Shown here in pieces: positions 26,454 to 34,037 of a DNA stretch of 63,095 nucleotides; the first letter of the stretch is position 1, and every line of letters begins with the position of its first letter. The position numbers and the translations under genes were made by a program. Under the pieces are notes generated by a model. It worked only from the letters and a program-made list of their open reading frames with translations, was not told the DNA's origin and made no database searches. This stretch comes from Synergistaceae bacterium (GTDB lineage Bacteria; Synergistota; Synergistia; Synergistales; Aminobacteriaceae): assembly GCA_017445405.1 (NCBI GenBank), contig JAFSUD010000083.1, positions 1 to 63,095 of the forward strand, given 5' to 3'.

Positions 26454-27338
26454 CTAGAATGATAATGCAAGGCCCGAAAAAAGCAAATTAATAATGATGA
26501 TAGGCATAATAGTAAAGAAGTTAAGGCAGAGTAATTTTTGTGCAGTCTTAGGAGGGAAAAGCCCGAAGTAATATCCTGCATCCTTGCGCAGAATTCTAGT
26601 CGCTGTTCCGAGTCCCGAGCCGAGTATCAGGGCGAACACTGCCTGACTCATGTTCAGCTCCCCTCCTGCGAGTGCTCCTCCGGCAAGCGCAAGTGCTGAT
26701 GATATGTGCCCGAGACTAGCAGCAGCTACTCCCCAACCAGCAAGAGGCAAAATTGCTCCCGTGAACCTTGCCTGAAAATATGCGTTAAGGAAAGGCACGA
26801 GCGAGTAAGTAACAGCAAAGCATCCCCACGCGACAGGAAGCGTTTTGATTATGCGCTTGAGGGAGTGAGGCTGAAGGGCTTTAGGACTTCCGGAAATTGT
26901 GAGAGAGTTTCCGGCTAGGTGCTTACGTTTCAGGAGGGACAGAGCCAGCGCAAAACGGAGGGCACTTCTCAGCAATAACGACAGCCCGAATATTCCTCCT
27001 GCCAGTCCGGCCATGCTTACGCACATAATCATTGTTGACGGCCACCTTCTCAAATATGCAGGGAACGGCAGCATCAAGACTGACCAGACAGCTTCACGTT
27101 CTGAGAGTTCATGATTTGCGAAGGCTGAAGAGATTATTGCTGCTCCTGTACGTGATGAACCCAATGACGCGCCTATGGCAAGCCCTGTAACTTTTGGGAT
27201 ATTATGTTTCACAAGAAAGGGCAGAATGTGTTTCAGGAGGTTATCTGCAAGTCTGAAACGTATTATCATTTCGCCGAGCAGTACACCCAGAAGAATATCT
27301 ATTGTCAGCTTAAGTTCTCCCCTGATTAGTCCCGCCAT
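26454..27338 (-). CDS. Nucleoside-recognition (gate) domain membrane protein
   Basis: A 294-residue membrane protein with about eight helices. VTGLAIGASLGSSRTGAAIISSAF and AVWSVLMLPFPAYLRRW match gate/nucleoside-recognition proteins related to spore maturation SpmA/B-type and YjiH-type permeases. It may export or import an unknown small molecule. Its ATG lies inside the last tandem copy of the cbiL tail, and no ribosome site is obvious. The gene follows cbiL on the same strand, so a link to cobalamin metabolism is possible but unproven. Confidence 0.7.
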   Translation of the reverse strand: MAGLIRGELKLTIDILLGVLLGEMIIRFRLADNLLKHILPFLVKHNIPKVTGLAIGASLGSSRTGAAIISSAFANHELSEREAVWSVLMLPFPAYLRRWPSTMIMCVSMAGLAGGIFGLSLLLRSALRFALALSLLKRKHLAGNSLTISGSPKALQPHSLKRIIKTLPVAWGCFAVTYSLVPFLNAYFQARFTGAILPLAGWGVAAASLGHISSALALAGGALAGGELNMSQAVFALILGSGLGTATRILRKDAGYYFGLFPPKTAQKLLCLNFFTIMPIIIINLLFSGLALSF

Positions 27339-27523
27339 AGCAATATTATTGATAAGCAGCAGTGTATATCAGACAAGGCCTCTTCACCGTCAGTTACTCT
27401 CTCAAGTTCAGGAATGCCCGCGTAATCTATTCGCACTGCCCTGAAGCCTCGTAAGAGTTCCTGAAGATTTGCGGACTTATAGACTGCTGAACAAGTGCAA
27501 ACGTTAAGTATCAGTTCTTTCAT
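27326..27523 (-). pseudogene. Orphan tandem copy of the cbiL C-terminal region (65 codons)
   Basis: This frame starts with its own ATG at 27523 (MKELILNVCTCSAVYK) and continues through QELLRGFRAVRIDYAGIP to LLSIILLWR-like residues, matching the last roughly 65 residues of CbiL 350 bases away with several changes. It overlaps the start of the membrane gene at 27338. It lacks the catalytic part, so it is a remnant or a short peptide of unknown role. No ribosome site is evident. Confidence 0.65.
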
Positions 27524-27525
27524 GA

Positions 27526-27675
27526 TTAACCGCGCCACAATAATATTATTGACAGGTAGCCGTGTATATCAGACAAGGCCTCTTCACCGTCAGTTACTCT
27601 CTCAAGTTCAGGAATGCCCGCGTAATCTATTCGCACTGCTGAACAAGTGCAAACGTTAAGTATCAGTTCTTTCAT
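27526..27675 (-). pseudogene. Second orphan copy of the cbiL C-terminal region (49 codons)
   Basis: It starts at ATG 27675, immediately after the cbiL stop, with the same MKELILNVCTCSAV beginning, then goes directly to RIDYAGIPELERVTDGEEAL and stops at 27526-27528. Compared with the next copy, 48 bases are missing between two short GCAGT direct repeats, an in-frame deletion of 16 codons. The frame has stayed open. Non-catalytic. Confidence 0.65.
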
Positions 27676-27677
27676 GA

Positions 27678-28358
27678 TTAACCGCGCCACAACAATATTA
27701 TTGACAGATAGCCGTGTATATAAGACAAGGCCTCTTCCCCGTCAATTACTCTCTCAAGTTCAGGAATGCCCGCGTAATCTATTCGCACTGCCCTGAAGCC
27801 CCGTAAGAGTTCCTGCGGATTAATTAAGGCTGTGGGCTTATAGATTGCTGCACAGTTGCAGGCCTCAAGTGCCCGGCGTATGTGTTCTGCCTTTGCTGTG
27901 CCGGGAATTATTGTCAGTATCTCATCATTCATCACAAGGAAGCGTTTTGCGCATGAGGCAGCTAATGAATGAGCAGATATGCCGGGTATAAATTCTGCCT
28001 CAATGTCCGGAACTAGAAGCCTGAATGCATCGAGCAGGTATTTTCCTGTGGAGTAAAGCATAGCATCGCCGATAACAGGGAAAAATATTATGTCTGCGCC
28101 CTGCCACTCAGAACGCATAGCTTCAAGCTGTGAGAGTATGAGGCTGTCTCTTTCTTCAGCGTCAAATATCATAGGGAAGGTGATGGACAGATATTTTTTG
28201 TCAGGCAGGTGATGAGCGATAACCTTTTCTGCCAAGCCCTGAGTGCTATTTTTTGAGCGCGGAACAATAATTATGTCAGAAACCGAAGCCGCATTAAGAG
28301 CCGATAATGTGATGAGTTCTGTGCTGCCCGGCCCTATTCCTGCAATGAATATCTTCAT
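27678..28358 (-). CDS. cbiL: Precorrin-2 / cobalt-precorrin-2 C20-methyltransferase
   Basis: A 226-residue SAM-dependent methyltransferase of the anaerobic corrin pathway. FIAGIGPGSTELITLSALNA at the N-terminus is the family's signature, followed by VIGDAMLYSTGKYLL and FIPGISAHSLAASCAKRFLVMNDEILTIIPG, the segments that line the SAM and tetrapyrrole pockets. Length is close to the usual 220-240 residues. No other cbi genes adjoin; cobU is at 5593-6135. The gene's 3' end has been duplicated twice downstream. A cobalamin riboswitch is not visible upstream. Confidence 0.87.
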   Translation of the reverse strand: MKIFIAGIGPGSTELITLSALNAASVSDIIIVPRSKNSTQGLAEKVIAHHLPDKKYLSITFPMIFDAEERDSLILSQLEAMRSEWQGADIIFFPVIGDAMLYSTGKYLLDAFRLLVPDIEAEFIPGISAHSLAASCAKRFLVMNDEILTIIPGTAKAEHIRRALEACNCAAIYKPTALINPQELLRGFRAVRIDYAGIPELERVIDGEEALSYIHGYLSIILLWRG

Positions 28359-28398
28359 AATTAGTGTACCTGCTTTTTTGTTTAGTCTGGTTTGACGC

Positions 28399-28404
28399 TA
28401 TAAT
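28399..28404 (+). promoter_or_regulatory. Likely -10 box for the 28444 gene
   Basis: TATAAT on the plus strand in the gap between the divergent cbiL and the small membrane-protein gene, 40 bases before the latter's ATG. A weak -35 (TTGTTT) lies 15 bases upstream. Confidence 0.4.
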
Positions 28405-28443
28405 ATCACATAAAATTTTCCAGCAAGAAAAAAGGTGATTATC

Positions 28444-28848
28444 ATGATGGTGTTGCTTGCATTTATAGGCGTAACTATCTTCCTGTTCGGGCTTTATCAG
28501 TGGGCATTGGGAGGGGCGAGCTTATGGAGAATATTCACGCTCCGAAAAATGGAGAAGGATTTACCCGCCGAAGAAAGACGGCAGGCCGAACGAGAAGTGC
28601 AGCAGTTGGAGAAATCAGCGGACAGAACTATATCTGCGAGCCTGAGAATTATAGCAGTGCTTGCTGTCTTGGTGTGGGTATTCTTGGGAATGCAGATGAT
28701 ACTCGAACTCTTCGGCATAAACATGATCGGCTCCATCTCAACGACGGCCCGGAGCTACTGGTCTCAGCCCGGAGTTCAGACTACGAATTCCCCGACTCAG
28801 ATGCGCAATGACATGCTGCGGAACATGGGCAATAATCTTAGGAGGTAA
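28444..28848 (+). CDS. Small two-helix membrane protein, unknown function
   Basis: I do not recognise this 134-residue protein. It has an N-terminal hydrophobic helix (MMVLLAFIGVTIFLFGLYQWAL), a charged middle segment with LRKMEKDLPAEERRQAEREV that is likely a coiled coil, a second helix (IIAVLAVLVWVFLGMQMIL) and a polar tail. Start ATG 28444 is preceded by AAAAAAGGTGA. It is followed closely by the HAD gene, whose ribosome site AGGAGG overlaps its 3' end. Confidence 0.6.
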   Translation: MMVLLAFIGVTIFLFGLYQWALGGASLWRIFTLRKMEKDLPAEERRQAEREVQQLEKSADRTISASLRIIAVLAVLVWVFLGMQMILELFGINMIGSISTTARSYWSQPGVQTTNSPTQMRNDMLRNMGNNLRR

Positions 28849-28855
28849 ATATTGC

Positions 28856-29500
28856 TTGGTTAAATTATTCATCTTCGACCACGATATGACCATCGTAGAC
28901 TCAAGCTACGCAATCATGGCAGGTTTCAATTACGTAGCCCGAAAAGTCGGACTGCCTGAAGTCTCGCATGAACTCACAATGCAGTACATAGCTACTCCTC
29001 TGCCGACATTCTGCGAGGGTCTCCTCGGGGATTACCGGCCTGAATGGGTCAAGCTCTACCGCGAACGCATGGCCGAGTACGAGCGCGAACTGATAAAGCC
29101 GTTCCCCGACACAGTCAGCACATTGACGGGTCTTCATGACATGGGCATAAAGTTAGCCGTTGTCTCAAACAGGGAACATCCCAGCTCTGCACTCAGGCAT
29201 TCAGGGCTAGCGAAATACTTTGACGCAATAGTCGGTGCAGAAGAGCCGTGGGGTCATCTTCCCTACAAGCCCAATCCTGCAATGATTAATACTCTGCTTG
29301 AGCACATGAATATTCCCGCAGAACAGGCCGTCTATGTAGGTGATGCTGATTTGGACGTTATCACGGCAGAAGCTGCACACGTCCGGGCAATAGGCATTAC
29401 TGCAGGGAACTTCTCGCACGAGGAATTTGCTCTGCTGGGTGTCTGGAAGAGTATTGATACCTTGAGCGAGTTAATCACGATAGCGGAACAGGATGCCTAG
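28856..29500 (+). CDS. HAD-superfamily hydrolase (phosphoglycolate phosphatase-like)
   Basis: About 214 residues with the four HAD motifs: I FDHDMTIVDS (nucleophile Asp), II LAVVSNREH, III the Lys in PYKPNPAM, and IV VYVGDADLDVITAEAA. Substrate is unknown; phosphoglycolate or a sugar phosphate are usual. I take the start as TTG 28856 because AGGAGG lies ten bases upstream and the resulting protein starts MVKLFIFDHD as family members do. The stop overlaps the next gene by 8 bases. Confidence 0.82.
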   Translation: MVKLFIFDHDMTIVDSSYAIMAGFNYVARKVGLPEVSHELTMQYIATPLPTFCEGLLGDYRPEWVKLYRERMAEYERELIKPFPDTVSTLTGLHDMGIKLAVVSNREHPSSALRHSGLAKYFDAIVGAEEPWGHLPYKPNPAMINTLLEHMNIPAEQAVYVGDADLDVITAEAAHVRAIGITAGNFSHEEFALLGVWKSIDTLSELITIAEQDA

Positions 29501-31667
29501 CCCGAGTTCACTGTTAAGCAGCATAGAGCCTCTCTCTGCCTACGGGGAGTATTCCGATGCTCCTGTAATAACTGGAAAGCATGTCTACGCTCCTGCTAAT
29601 CACTTGGGCGGAGAACTCAGCCCTTACCTTCTCATGCACGCCAATGATCCTGTAGCCTGGCATACGTGGGGGGATAATGCCTTCATGACTGCACGCCGTG
29701 AAGATAAGCCCCTGTTCGTGTCGATAGGCTATTACTCTGAGCACTGGTGCAGGGTAATGCAGCGTGAATGTTTCTCTGATAAGGAAGTCGCAGGTTTTCT
29801 CAATGAAGTATGCATCCCTGTATGCGTTGACAGAGAAGAGAGACCCGACATCAATGATTTCTTCATGGAGGTGTGCAGGCTGCAGAACGGCTCTGCAGGG
29901 TGGCCGCTGAATATTTTTCTCACGCCTGAAGGCAAGCCGTTTTTCTGTACCACGTGGCTGCCCAAGCGGACAATAGGGCAGATGCCTGGCATCACAGAAA
30001 TTCTCCCTCGCATAAAGTGGCTGTGGCATGTTCAGCGAGATGATGTCGAGCGTGAAGCTGCCAACCTTGTGCTCCTCATGAACGCAAGGCTCGAGGAACT
30101 CTCCGGCTCAAAGTTCAGCGGTGGACGCATAGGCAAGATCAAGGCCTATGAAGCAGTGAATGATTTGCGCAAAGTCTTTGATGTCAGGTGGGGAGGCTTC
30201 GGAGGCGCGCCAAAGTTTCCGGAGACTCAGAAGCTGCTCTTTCTGCTCAGGATGGCAGGAGGCAATTCCGGCTCGTCGGGACGCGACAAAAGCGATGCAC
30301 TGACCATGACGGATATTACGTTAAGGCGCATGTGGAGGGGAGGCATTCATGACCACTTAGGGGGCGGAGTATCCCGTTACGCTATTGATGAACGCTGGCT
30401 TGTCCCTCACTTCGAAAAGTTATTATATGAACAGGCTATGTTATTGCTGGCGGTCTCAAATGCTCACGAACTGCAGCCGTCTTCACAGTTTCACAGGCTT
30501 TTCGCTGAAGATATTATTGCGTGCCTCATCAAGTATTTCTGCGACGATGCGGCATACTCTCAGGGCTTCAGGTCTTCAGTGTGCGGTGATACGCGTGAAG
30601 GCGAGGGCAAATATTACCTTTGGAGCGAGGACGAGATAAAGCGCATTCTTCCGGAAGGTGATGCGGGTCTGTTCTGTGCAGCTTACGGAGTGCTCCCTGC
30701 AGGGAATTTCGCTCAGGAATTAGGCGGCTCGCAGATGGGGCAGAATATACTCTATGAGGCCTCAACAGTTACGGACTTGGCCAAGCGTTACGGCATCAAG
30801 GGAAGTGAAGTAGGAGCGAGGCTTAGTGAATGCAGAAGGCTGATGCTGAATGCCCGCGATAACAGATACCCATTGCTGACGGACAACAAAATTATTCTAG
30901 GCTGGAACGGCCTTATGGTCGGTGCGCTGTCAAAGGCAAGCGTAGTTTTCGGCGTGAGTGAATGGCGTGATATTGCGGAGCGGACTGCGCTTTTCCTGCA
31001 GAAGAATTTCCGCGATAAGTCCGGAGCATGGCATAGAGTATGGCTCTCAGGGAAGGCGTATACTGCTGCACTAAGTGAGGATTATGCGTATTTTCTGTGG
31101 GGAGTTCTGGAACTCTACAAGGCAGTTAAGCACTTCAGCCCTGACAGCGAAAAGCAGCTCAAAGAATGGCTGTCTGGTGCGCAGGAAATTGCAGACGCTA
31201 TGATTGCCCAATGCTGGGACGAGAAGCAGGGAGGGTTATTCCTGACGTGTGAGGACAAATATATTTTTGCCCGCATGAAGTCATGTGATGACATTAACTC
31301 TATGCCTAATGCTAACTCAATTGCTGCAACAGCATTAACGCAACTGGGGATAATCTTAGAGGAAAAGAAGTACACTGATTACTCGCGCAGGATAATAGAG
31401 TGCTTTGCTCATTATGCCCGTGAAAATGCTTTAGCCTCACTGACGCTTATAGTCAGCGATATTGACTGGGCAGGAGCAAAGAAGAAGCCAGAACCTAAGC
31501 CTGAAGTCAAGCCGGTATTGACGGATGAAGAGCTGAATGCTCCCGAGCCAGTGATTACGGCAGGGAATGAACCGGAAGCCATGCCCGAGAAGAGGCCCGC
31601 ACGGACAGCGAGACGCACCAGTGAACGGACAGAAAGACGGCGTGCAGGGAGAGCAAGAGCGCGCTGA
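29493..31667 (+). CDS. YyaL/Spata20-like thioredoxin-domain protein
   Basis: A 724-residue protein with an N-terminal thioredoxin-like domain and a C-terminal (alpha/alpha)6-barrel resembling the DUF255/YyaL family. Signatures: NHLGGELSPYLLMHANDPVAWHTWG, DKPLFVSIGYYSEHWCRVM, VCVDREERPDIN, GWPLNIFLTPEGKPFF and GGIHDHLGGGVSRYAID. The usual CHWC redox motif has become EHWC, losing the first Cys, so disulfide exchange is doubtful. After about residue 660 a Pro/Glu- and then Arg-rich tail (ARTARRTSERTERRRAG) is added, unusual for the family. Function unknown. Overlaps the HAD gene by 8 bases. Confidence 0.85.
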   Translation: MPSPSSLLSSIEPLSAYGEYSDAPVITGKHVYAPANHLGGELSPYLLMHANDPVAWHTWGDNAFMTARREDKPLFVSIGYYSEHWCRVMQRECFSDKEVAGFLNEVCIPVCVDREERPDINDFFMEVCRLQNGSAGWPLNIFLTPEGKPFFCTTWLPKRTIGQMPGITEILPRIKWLWHVQRDDVEREAANLVLLMNARLEELSGSKFSGGRIGKIKAYEAVNDLRKVFDVRWGGFGGAPKFPETQKLLFLLRMAGGNSGSSGRDKSDALTMTDITLRRMWRGGIHDHLGGGVSRYAIDERWLVPHFEKLLYEQAMLLLAVSNAHELQPSSQFHRLFAEDIIACLIKYFCDDAAYSQGFRSSVCGDTREGEGKYYLWSEDEIKRILPEGDAGLFCAAYGVLPAGNFAQELGGSQMGQNILYEASTVTDLAKRYGIKGSEVGARLSECRRLMLNARDNRYPLLTDNKIILGWNGLMVGALSKASVVFGVSEWRDIAERTALFLQKNFRDKSGAWHRVWLSGKAYTAALSEDYAYFLWGVLELYKAVKHFSPDSEKQLKEWLSGAQEIADAMIAQCWDEKQGGLFLTCEDKYIFARMKSCDDINSMPNANSIAATALTQLGIILEEKKYTDYSRRIIECFAHYARENALASLTLIVSDIDWAGAKKKPEPKPEVKPVLTDEELNAPEPVITAGNEPEAMPEKRPARTARRTSERTERRRAGRARAR

Positions 31668-31753
31668 CAACATACATAAATATTCTTAGGAGGTACTTTT
31701 ATAGATTAGCGAAATGGTATGAATTGTTGATATAAAGTGTGTTATGTTCGGAC

Positions 31754-31781
31754 TTGACAAAAGACTAAAAGGAGGAATAAT
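31754..31781 (+). promoter_or_regulatory. Promoter of the structured leader and Synergist-CTERM genes
   Basis: TTGACA at 31754-31759 and AATAAT at 31776-31781 with a 16-base spacer. It lies immediately before the structured region 31782-31991, so the RNA would begin near 31787. Confidence 0.6.
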
Positions 31782-31991
31782 CTGCTACGTAATGTCAGGT
31801 GCTGGACATGTAACACCAACCCGGGGAAACCCGGCTACCTCCGGCTAGGGGGAAAGTAAAAGCCTCTGGACTGCCGTACCAACTCAAGTAGCTTCAGCAA
31901 AAGAGGGCAGGAAATGCCTCAGCAATGAGGAAAGAACGAGGAAACCTCGAAAGATTGTACACAGCATAATATTACACTTTTTACGTAGCAG
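31782..31991 (+). ncRNA. About 210-nt structured RNA upstream of the Synergist-CTERM genes
   Basis: Most of the 334-base gap between 31668 and 32001 is occupied by a foldable RNA. Its ends are exact complements: CTGCTACGTAA (31782-31792) pairs with TTACGTAGCAG (31981-31991). Inside I see an H-type pseudoknot (ATGTC/GACAT interleaved with GGTG/CACC at about 31791-31816), a GAAA-capped hairpin CCGGG/CCCGG, CCTCC/GGGGG, a GGCA/TGCC hairpin, CCTCA-GCAA-TGAGG and CGAGG-AAA-CCTCG. The closing helix ends just before the AGGTAA ribosome site and TTG start at 32002, so it could govern translation, or the RNA may act on its own. Size, the pseudoknot and the AACACCAACC...GGCTACC core recall the raiA-motif class, but I cannot confirm that from memory. 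It is not a cobalamin or c-di-GMP riboswitch as far as I can judge. Confidence 0.65.
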
Positions 31992-32001
31992 GTAATATCT
32001 C

Positions 32002-34035
32002 TTGTATCACAACGTTTTCAGGAAAACCGCAATGCTGTTATTAGTCTTTGCGGTTACGCTTATTTATACTGGGTCAAGTCATGCTGACTACAAGTTTGAT
32101 GACATGTACGGCACAAGCGGAAAAAGCTATCAGTGGATGATTCTTAACCGCGCAGGCAACACTTTCGGAGACACTCACCAAGTCCCTATTGATGTATCCG
32201 GCGACATCATCACATCAGGCACAGGCACTCTCAATGTCCTAAGCGGAAGGTCAGAGTCAGACCTGCCCAGCCGTGAACTTCACACAATGTTCTTAGTAGC
32301 TGCAGACGGCCAGTCGGACTTCACAATCAATTTCCGTGCCCTCGCGCTCGCAAATAATTATGATGTGGCTGCTCCCTACCTCGAACTCAGCACTCCGTGG
32401 GACAGAAACGCCACAGAACGCGATCTCTACACTGCCACCGTGAGTATGCTCAATCCTCCTTCAGGACAGGACTACTACGACGCGCTGTGGAGAAGCTGGA
32501 ATTTTCAGGTCGCACGCAGCAACAACACCAAGTACGACTCGACAGCGCAGTACTTCTACTTTCAGCTCAACCCGACAGACGAGCCGTCTCAAGGCCTGCC
32601 CCGCCCCTTCATCATCTCAAACGTTTATCCCGGAGCTGCAGACACTCAGGAAAGCGCGCTCAAAGTCCGCACAATACTTAGGGACGCTTCAGGCAACAAC
32701 GCTAACATTGCTGCGTATGACCAGTTCACATGGGTCATGAATGAGCCTAGAACTTATCCCGTCTACGCTGATGATGCACAGTGGGTTTTCGTCCCCGTCG
32801 ACGACCTCAACACTGACAACTCCCGCATCAATTACTACCTGTCTACTGAAGTCATCAACAGGTCGGCCATAAGGTACGCTGCCTACAACGGCAACACTAA
32901 CGCAGTCATGTATCCTGCTTACTGGAGGTTCAACCTTGCGCGCTATCATGACAGCCCCTACATTCTGCCGAGATTCACGCTTCATCAGGACAGCCACATT
33001 GCGCCGGGGCTTGTTACCGTTTACAGGAGAGCTTATGACGTGAACGAATCAGACAAGATCCCGCTCCGTCTCTACGCAATAGACAACCCCTCAACGCCCG
33101 GAGTCTATGCCCTGACGCTGAATCACAAGGTGCTGTTCGGCAAGAGATTAGGCGAGACCTACACGCTCAGTGCACAGGAGGGCAGCTTCAACCAGTTAGA
33201 GATTACTGCGTTCCAGCCCAGGACAGAGACAGGAAGCGTATTCTATGACAACGTAGCCAGAATCACCGGCTCAACCCGGAGTGTCGCCGTTCCCTCGAGC
33301 AACATCTTCACCGGAAGCTCGATCAAGCGTTCAACGATGCCGAGTTCAGCGATTCAGTACTTCACGATAGATCAGGCGATCCCCGGCAACATCAGGACTG
33401 CCAGCACTGAGGGATTACTCCCCCTGCACATCACGTTCAACATTCCCGCAACGACTATAGGCTCTTCCGTGTGGGATTCTCTCGTGCAGGAACTTCACCG
33501 CGCAGACGAGGGCGCAAACTTGGCTGGAACATTTGCGGATCACTTCCACATCTACCTTCAGGCGACGACAGCAACAGGCCAGCCTAACCCTTGGGACTTG
33601 ACTCAGGAACTCGAGGGAAGCTCAGTCAGCAATGCCTACGTGAAGCAGGTGAAGGTGTTCGTAGACGACCAGAGAGGCAAGCGCACGAGCGACACTTACG
33701 AGGGAGTAGTTACCGTGAGCTTCATAGTAATGCTCATGGACGGCAGCAGAGACGGACTGAGGCCCGAGCTGTCCTTAGTGTCCGACACTTCCAGCGCGAC
33801 CAACGGCGAGAGGCACTATGTCGTTGTACGCGACGGAGTCTATGACAACAAGTGGAACATGACATTTTTCATTGCGCCGAGGACATACTTTGACAATCAG
33901 GCAAACAATGACCCTGTACCTGCGAACAACAATAATTCCGGTTCATCAAGCGGAGGCGGGGGCTGCAATTCAGGAATTGCCGGCGTAATGATGGGAATAT
34001 TAGTGCTTTCGTTAAGCAAAAGAGGAGACAGATAA
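32002..34035 (+). CDS. Secreted Synergist-CTERM protein
   Basis: A 677-residue surface or cell-wall-linked protein. The N-terminus is a signal peptide (basic FRKTAM, hydrophobic LLLVFAVTLIY, cleavage near SSHA). The C-terminus has Asn/Ser/Gly-rich linker, GGGGCNSG, a short hydrophobic segment GIAGVMMGILVLSLS and KRGDR, the Synergist-CTERM sorting signal. Between them is a long beta-rich region without a domain I can name. I accept TTG 32002 as start because the next in-frame Met (32032) would remove the positive n-region, and an in-frame stop lies just upstream. AGGTAA serves as ribosome site. The second Synergist-CTERM gene follows after 2 bases. Confidence 0.75.
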   Translation: MYHNVFRKTAMLLLVFAVTLIYTGSSHADYKFDDMYGTSGKSYQWMILNRAGNTFGDTHQVPIDVSGDIITSGTGTLNVLSGRSESDLPSRELHTMFLVAADGQSDFTINFRALALANNYDVAAPYLELSTPWDRNATERDLYTATVSMLNPPSGQDYYDALWRSWNFQVARSNNTKYDSTAQYFYFQLNPTDEPSQGLPRPFIISNVYPGAADTQESALKVRTILRDASGNNANIAAYDQFTWVMNEPRTYPVYADDAQWVFVPVDDLNTDNSRINYYLSTEVINRSAIRYAAYNGNTNAVMYPAYWRFNLARYHDSPYILPRFTLHQDSHIAPGLVTVYRRAYDVNESDKIPLRLYAIDNPSTPGVYALTLNHKVLFGKRLGETYTLSAQEGSFNQLEITAFQPRTETGSVFYDNVARITGSTRSVAVPSSNIFTGSSIKRSTMPSSAIQYFTIDQAIPGNIRTASTEGLLPLHITFNIPATTIGSSVWDSLVQELHRADEGANLAGTFADHFHIYLQATTATGQPNPWDLTQELEGSSVSNAYVKQVKVFVDDQRGKRTSDTYEGVVTVSFIVMLMDGSRDGLRPELSLVSDTSSATNGERHYVVVRDGVYDNKWNMTFFIAPRTYFDNQANNDPVPANNNNSGSSSGGGGCNSGIAGVMMGILVLSLSKRGDR

Positions 34036-34037
34036 TC

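Larger units (their letters stand above)
27326..27796 (-). repeat. Three tandem copies of the cbiL 3' end
   Basis: The anchor CGTAATCTATTCGCACTG occurs at 27773 (inside cbiL), 27621 and 27421 on the plus strand. A further 50-base element with GTGCAAACGTTAAGTATCAG occurs at about 27489-27538 and 27641-27690. Copies are more than 85 percent alike by eye. The block lies between cbiL and the gate-domain gene. Confidence 0.88.

Noticed and set aside
27678..28443. A cobalamin riboswitch next to cbiL
   Set aside because: The short divergent region has no B12-box-like sequence or room for a fold of about 200 bases.
31782..31991. A c-di-GMP, cobalamin or other common riboswitch
   Set aside because: I could not find the conserved cores of these classes; only a general resemblance to the raiA-type RNA remained, which I keep as a suggestion.
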